A stretch of 34,164 nucleotides of DNA from Phycisphaerales bacterium UBA2266 (GTDB taxonomy: Bacteria; Planctomycetota; Phycisphaerae; Sedimentisphaerales; Anaerobacaceae). The position numbers and the translations under genes were made by a program. The DNA is taken from positions 1-34,164 of the forward strand of contig DDXG01000238.1 in assembly GCA_002347125.1 (NCBI GenBank). Reading direction: 5' to 3'. Positions 32,012-34,164 of this stretch are shown piece by piece. Below the pieces are notes generated by a model. That model saw nothing but the letters and a program-made list of their open reading frames with translations, was not told the origin of the DNA and made no database searches. Positions within the stretch are counted from its first letter, which is position 1. The number at the start of each line of letters is the position of its first letter.

Positions 32012-33859
32012 CTATTTCTTCTTCTGCTTCTTGGGTTTGGGTTCCTTCTTCACCTTCTCCTTCTTGGCCTTGGGCTCTTTGGTCTTGCTCTCTTTCTTGA
32101 CCTTAGGCTGGCCCGAGCCGCCGCCCATGAACATCGTCGCCCCGATGATCGCCAGCAAGAGCGAAACGCCCGCCGCGACGTACATCATGTAATTCTGGGT
32201 AAGCTCCACGGCCTTACCGCCGGTTCCCCGGATTCCCAGACCCGCCGCCATGGCCGCATACACAATGAACGGCAGCGTCAGGATCATGAGAATGCTGCTG
32301 ACCTTATTGGCCTTGTCGTCGTAGATGACCTGACCGGCCGGAATGGCCATCATCGCTGGCGCTGCGGCCGCGACCTGTGGTACGGCGTAGTCCTCGTCCG
32401 CCATGATCTGATCAGCCTCCGCCTCCATATCCTCGGATGTCGACTCGGCTGTGGCCGCGGGCATCGCCGGCGCCGCCTCTTCCTCGGCCGTGTAAATCTC
32501 ATCCAGAATCCCCCCCAACGAGGTATCGTCCGCCTGCAACGACAGGTCCAGCAGACCCGATCCGCTCCCGAAGGTGTCGAGGTTGACATCATCCTCGATC
32601 TCCTCCAAAGAGGCTTCCGGCGAGGTGCGCCCCGGCGCCGCGGTCTCACCCAGTGTATCGTCGGTTAACTCATAATCGGCGTCGCTCTCGCCCAAGACCT
32701 TGACTCCGCCCGCAGAGATCGCCGTGTCGGCGTTGGTCAGGTCCGCGTCGAGGCTGATACCGGTCTCCGGCGCCAACAGAATATCCTCGGCCGTATCGTC
32801 GGTCGCGGGCAACTCGCCTGTCTCGATGGGCCCGGCCACGGAATCGTCATCGTAAGCATCCATCGGGCTGGCCGACGCCTCGAGGCCGAGGGAGTCCTCG
32901 GCTGCTGCACCAACCTCCGGGCCGATATCCAGCAGGTCCTCAAGGTTGGCTCCTTCGATAGCAGCGGCTTGCTCGGACTCATCGGTCGGCTCCAGCGTAT
33001 CGGCCTCCAGCGCCATCAGATCGTCAAGTTCGCTGCGTTCGGCGTCCTCAGCCGCCGGTTCAAGCTCCATCAATTCCTCCAGACCTTCGTCTTCAGTCTC
33101 CGACGGCCCAAAGACAGCCTCGGCGGATTCATCCTCGCCCGATTCAAGTTCCATGAGTTGCTCCGGTTCGGCCGTCTGCTCTTGCCCGCCGGAATCGAGG
33201 TCTATCAGTTCATCAAATTCGCCAGCGCCGGCCGCAATCGGCTTGCCCCCACCTGCTTCCTCGTCCACCGGCTCAAAAGACATCAACTCATCCATCTCCG
33301 AAGATGCCTCGCTCTCGAAAGAGGGCTCCAGATCGAGCGGCTCGGTGGTGGGCTCCGGGGCGGCCGGTCCACTGGGCGCGGCAAGAGGCGGCTCTTCTTC
33401 TGGCGTCAATTCCAGCAGATTCTCAAGCTCCGATGACGAGGCGCCTTCGTCCGCTGAATCCAGGTCGAGTGGTTCATCCTCGAAATCCCATGGCTCGTCC
33501 GCCATCTCAACGGGTTCAAGTTGCGATTCTTCCGTCCCGCTGAGCCCCAGAAGCTCCTCGAGTTCGCTGGTTGAAGCATCCTCCTGGGCCGGTTGGAGGT
33601 CCAGTGGTTCATCCTCAAGGTCGATCTGCTCAAGAGCCAAGGCTTCCTCGGGTTCCGCCGGCAGCTCGCGGGCAGTCGCTGGCGGCGTCTGAGGCTGGAT
33701 CTTGCCCTTTAACGCCTTTATCTCGCTGATCTTGAAGAGCAGGGAGGCCCCATCCTGGAACGTTCGGACTTTGCCTTCGGCGGCCAGTTGCTTGATGTGG
33801 TCCTCGGTTGTGCCGAGCGTCTCGGCGGCTTGGGCTAACGTGTAGAACATACCAGCCAT
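32012..33859 (-). CDS. Membrane-anchored helix-turn-helix protein with long acidic linker
   Basis: This 615-residue protein joins three unusual parts. Residues 3-55 form an excisionase/MerR-like helix-turn-helix (MFYTLAQAAETLGTTEDHIK, then AAEGKVRTFQDG). Residues 60-510 are a low-complexity linker very rich in Glu and Asp, with recurring amphipathic motifs: SELEELLGL, SELENLLEL, SEMDELMSF, EFDELIDL, GLEELMEL, SELDDLMAL, NLEDLLDI. Two transmembrane helices follow at about 520-543 and 558-580, then a 35-residue Lys-rich cytoplasmic-looking tail. AGGAG lies 6 bases before the ATG. I recognise no named family. The protein could tether DNA or another protein to the membrane; that role is inferred from the layout. 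Confidence 0.85.
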   Translation of the reverse strand: MAGMFYTLAQAAETLGTTEDHIKQLAAEGKVRTFQDGASLLFKISEIKALKGKIQPQTPPATARELPAEPEEALALEQIDLEDEPLDLQPAQEDASTSELEELLGLSGTEESQLEPVEMADEPWDFEDEPLDLDSADEGASSSELENLLELTPEEEPPLAAPSGPAAPEPTTEPLDLEPSFESEASSEMDELMSFEPVDEEAGGGKPIAAGAGEFDELIDLDSGGQEQTAEPEQLMELESGEDESAEAVFGPSETEDEGLEELMELEPAAEDAERSELDDLMALEADTLEPTDESEQAAAIEGANLEDLLDIGPEVGAAAEDSLGLEASASPMDAYDDDSVAGPIETGELPATDDTAEDILLAPETGISLDADLTNADTAISAGGVKVLGESDADYELTDDTLGETAAPGRTSPEASLEEIEDDVNLDTFGSGSGLLDLSLQADDTSLGGILDEIYTAEEEAAPAMPAATAESTSEDMEAEADQIMADEDYAVPQVAAAAPAMMAIPAGQVIYDDKANKVSSILMILTLPFIVYAAMAAGLGIRGTGGKAVELTQNYMMYVAAGVSLLLAIIGATMFMGGGSGQPKVKKESKTKEPKAKKEKVKKEPKPKKQKKK

Positions 33860-33973
33860 ACTAATCTCCTACAAGCCGTCTAACCCGCTTGTTCGGTTGG
33901 GTCCCTGGACGCGACGGTTGCATGGATGCACCCTGTCCGTATGTCGGCGAGAAACTGAGTCTCGCCTAAGTGT

Positions 33974-34002
33974 ATTGTATCCTGCCGGCGTCCCAGATGC
34001 AA
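33974..34002 (-). promoter_or_regulatory. Candidate promoter of the HTH membrane protein gene
   Basis: On the minus strand TTGCAT (33997-34002) and TACAAT (33974-33979) are 17 bases apart. The leader to the start codon at 33859 is about 108 bases. The -10 is good (5 of 6) and the -35 weak (3 of 6). Confidence 0.45.
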
Positions 34003-34074
34003 CCCTTATTTTGTGAAAAAGGGCGATTTGAAGGCTCTGGACGGGGGCGGGCCGGAGAGCAATGGGGATTGCCG

Positions 34075-34103
34075 TTGCCAAGCGGCCTACCCGGCGGTAG
34101 AAT
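34075..34103 (+). promoter_or_regulatory. Promoter of the tRNA gene
   Basis: TTGCCA (34075-34080, 5 of 6) and TAGAAT (34098-34103, 5 of 6) are separated by exactly 17 bases. The tRNA 5' end lies 29 bases after the -10, a normal distance for a tRNA transcript with a short leader. Confidence 0.65.
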
Positions 34104-34131
34104 CAGCGCCCGTCGCATTGCGTCGGCTGCG

Positions 34132-34164
34132 CGGGGTGTAGCTCAGCTTGGCTAGAGCGCCTGC
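34132..34164 (+). tRNA. tRNA gene, 5' half (probably tRNA-Pro)
   Basis: The sequence fits a tRNA: acceptor strand CGGGGTG (34132-34138), TA at positions 8-9, a D-arm with stem GCTC/GAGC around AGCTTGGCTA, then G and the anticodon stem strand CCTGC, where the window ends. The anticodon is not visible. The acceptor and anticodon-stem bases match common bacterial tRNA-Pro, so the identity is a guess; the tRNA call itself is firm. Confidence 0.8.

Overview
The window is GC-rich bacterial DNA, most likely from a planctomycete of the Phycisphaerae type. This is inferred from gene content. The clues are a secreted beta-helix protein carrying a dockerin-like double calcium loop (aspartate-rich loops followed by a 'LLAAKWL' type helix) plus Ig/Fn3-like repeats, Tat-exported glycan enzymes, NarL/FixJ-type signalling, a uroporphyrinogen-decarboxylase-like protein inside a glycosidase operon, and a membrane protein with an N-terminal helix-turn-helix and a long acidic linker. 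No 16S rRNA is present, so the assignment is tentative. The DNA reads mostly as chromosomal core plus glycan-use loci. I see no phage, plasmid, insertion sequence or CRISPR.

Layout. (1) 1-3672: a partial ABC ATPase (minus) diverges from a GAF histidine kinase and a NarL-type regulator, followed by a FixJ-type regulator. (2) 3735-7129: zinc alcohol dehydrogenase, YchF-like GTPase, precorrin-2 dehydrogenase/ferrochelatase and ribosomal protein L21. (3) 7286-12288: a four-gene plus-strand operon with D-amino-acid transaminase, GH130 phosphorylase, sodium:solute symporter and valine-pyruvate transaminase. (4) 12302-15567 (minus): a Tat-exported NodB-like protein translationally coupled to a membrane protein that looks like three tandem [TM hairpin + PH-like] units. 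(5) 15800-18474 (minus): kaiC-kaiB-histidine kinase. (6) 18475-19803: an accessory-looking stretch with a five-copy 21-bp palindromic minisatellite, the 5' remnant of a symporter gene behind a 19-bp perfect palindrome, and a small unknown gene. (7) 19804-25477 (minus): GH5, GH38 and UroD-family glycan operon. (8) 25478-26110: non-coding DNA with a bidirectional terminator and an interlocked stem structure. (9) 26111-29824 (minus): beta-helix/dockerin-like protein, Ndk and an OmpA-family lipoprotein. (10) 30066-34164: a small possible membrane protein, truD, a membrane-anchored HTH protein and the 5' half of a tRNA gene.

How the parts fit. Regions 3 and 7 look like carbohydrate use: a mannoside phosphorylase with a sodium symporter in one, and exported GH5 and GH38 enzymes in the other. 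Region 5 is a clock-type KaiC/KaiB pair wired to a kinase without KaiA and is the most interesting regulatory system here. The acidic HTH membrane protein and the PH-repeat membrane protein are the least described large genes. Most start codons were chosen from visible Shine-Dalgarno sequences; nothing was checked by database search.
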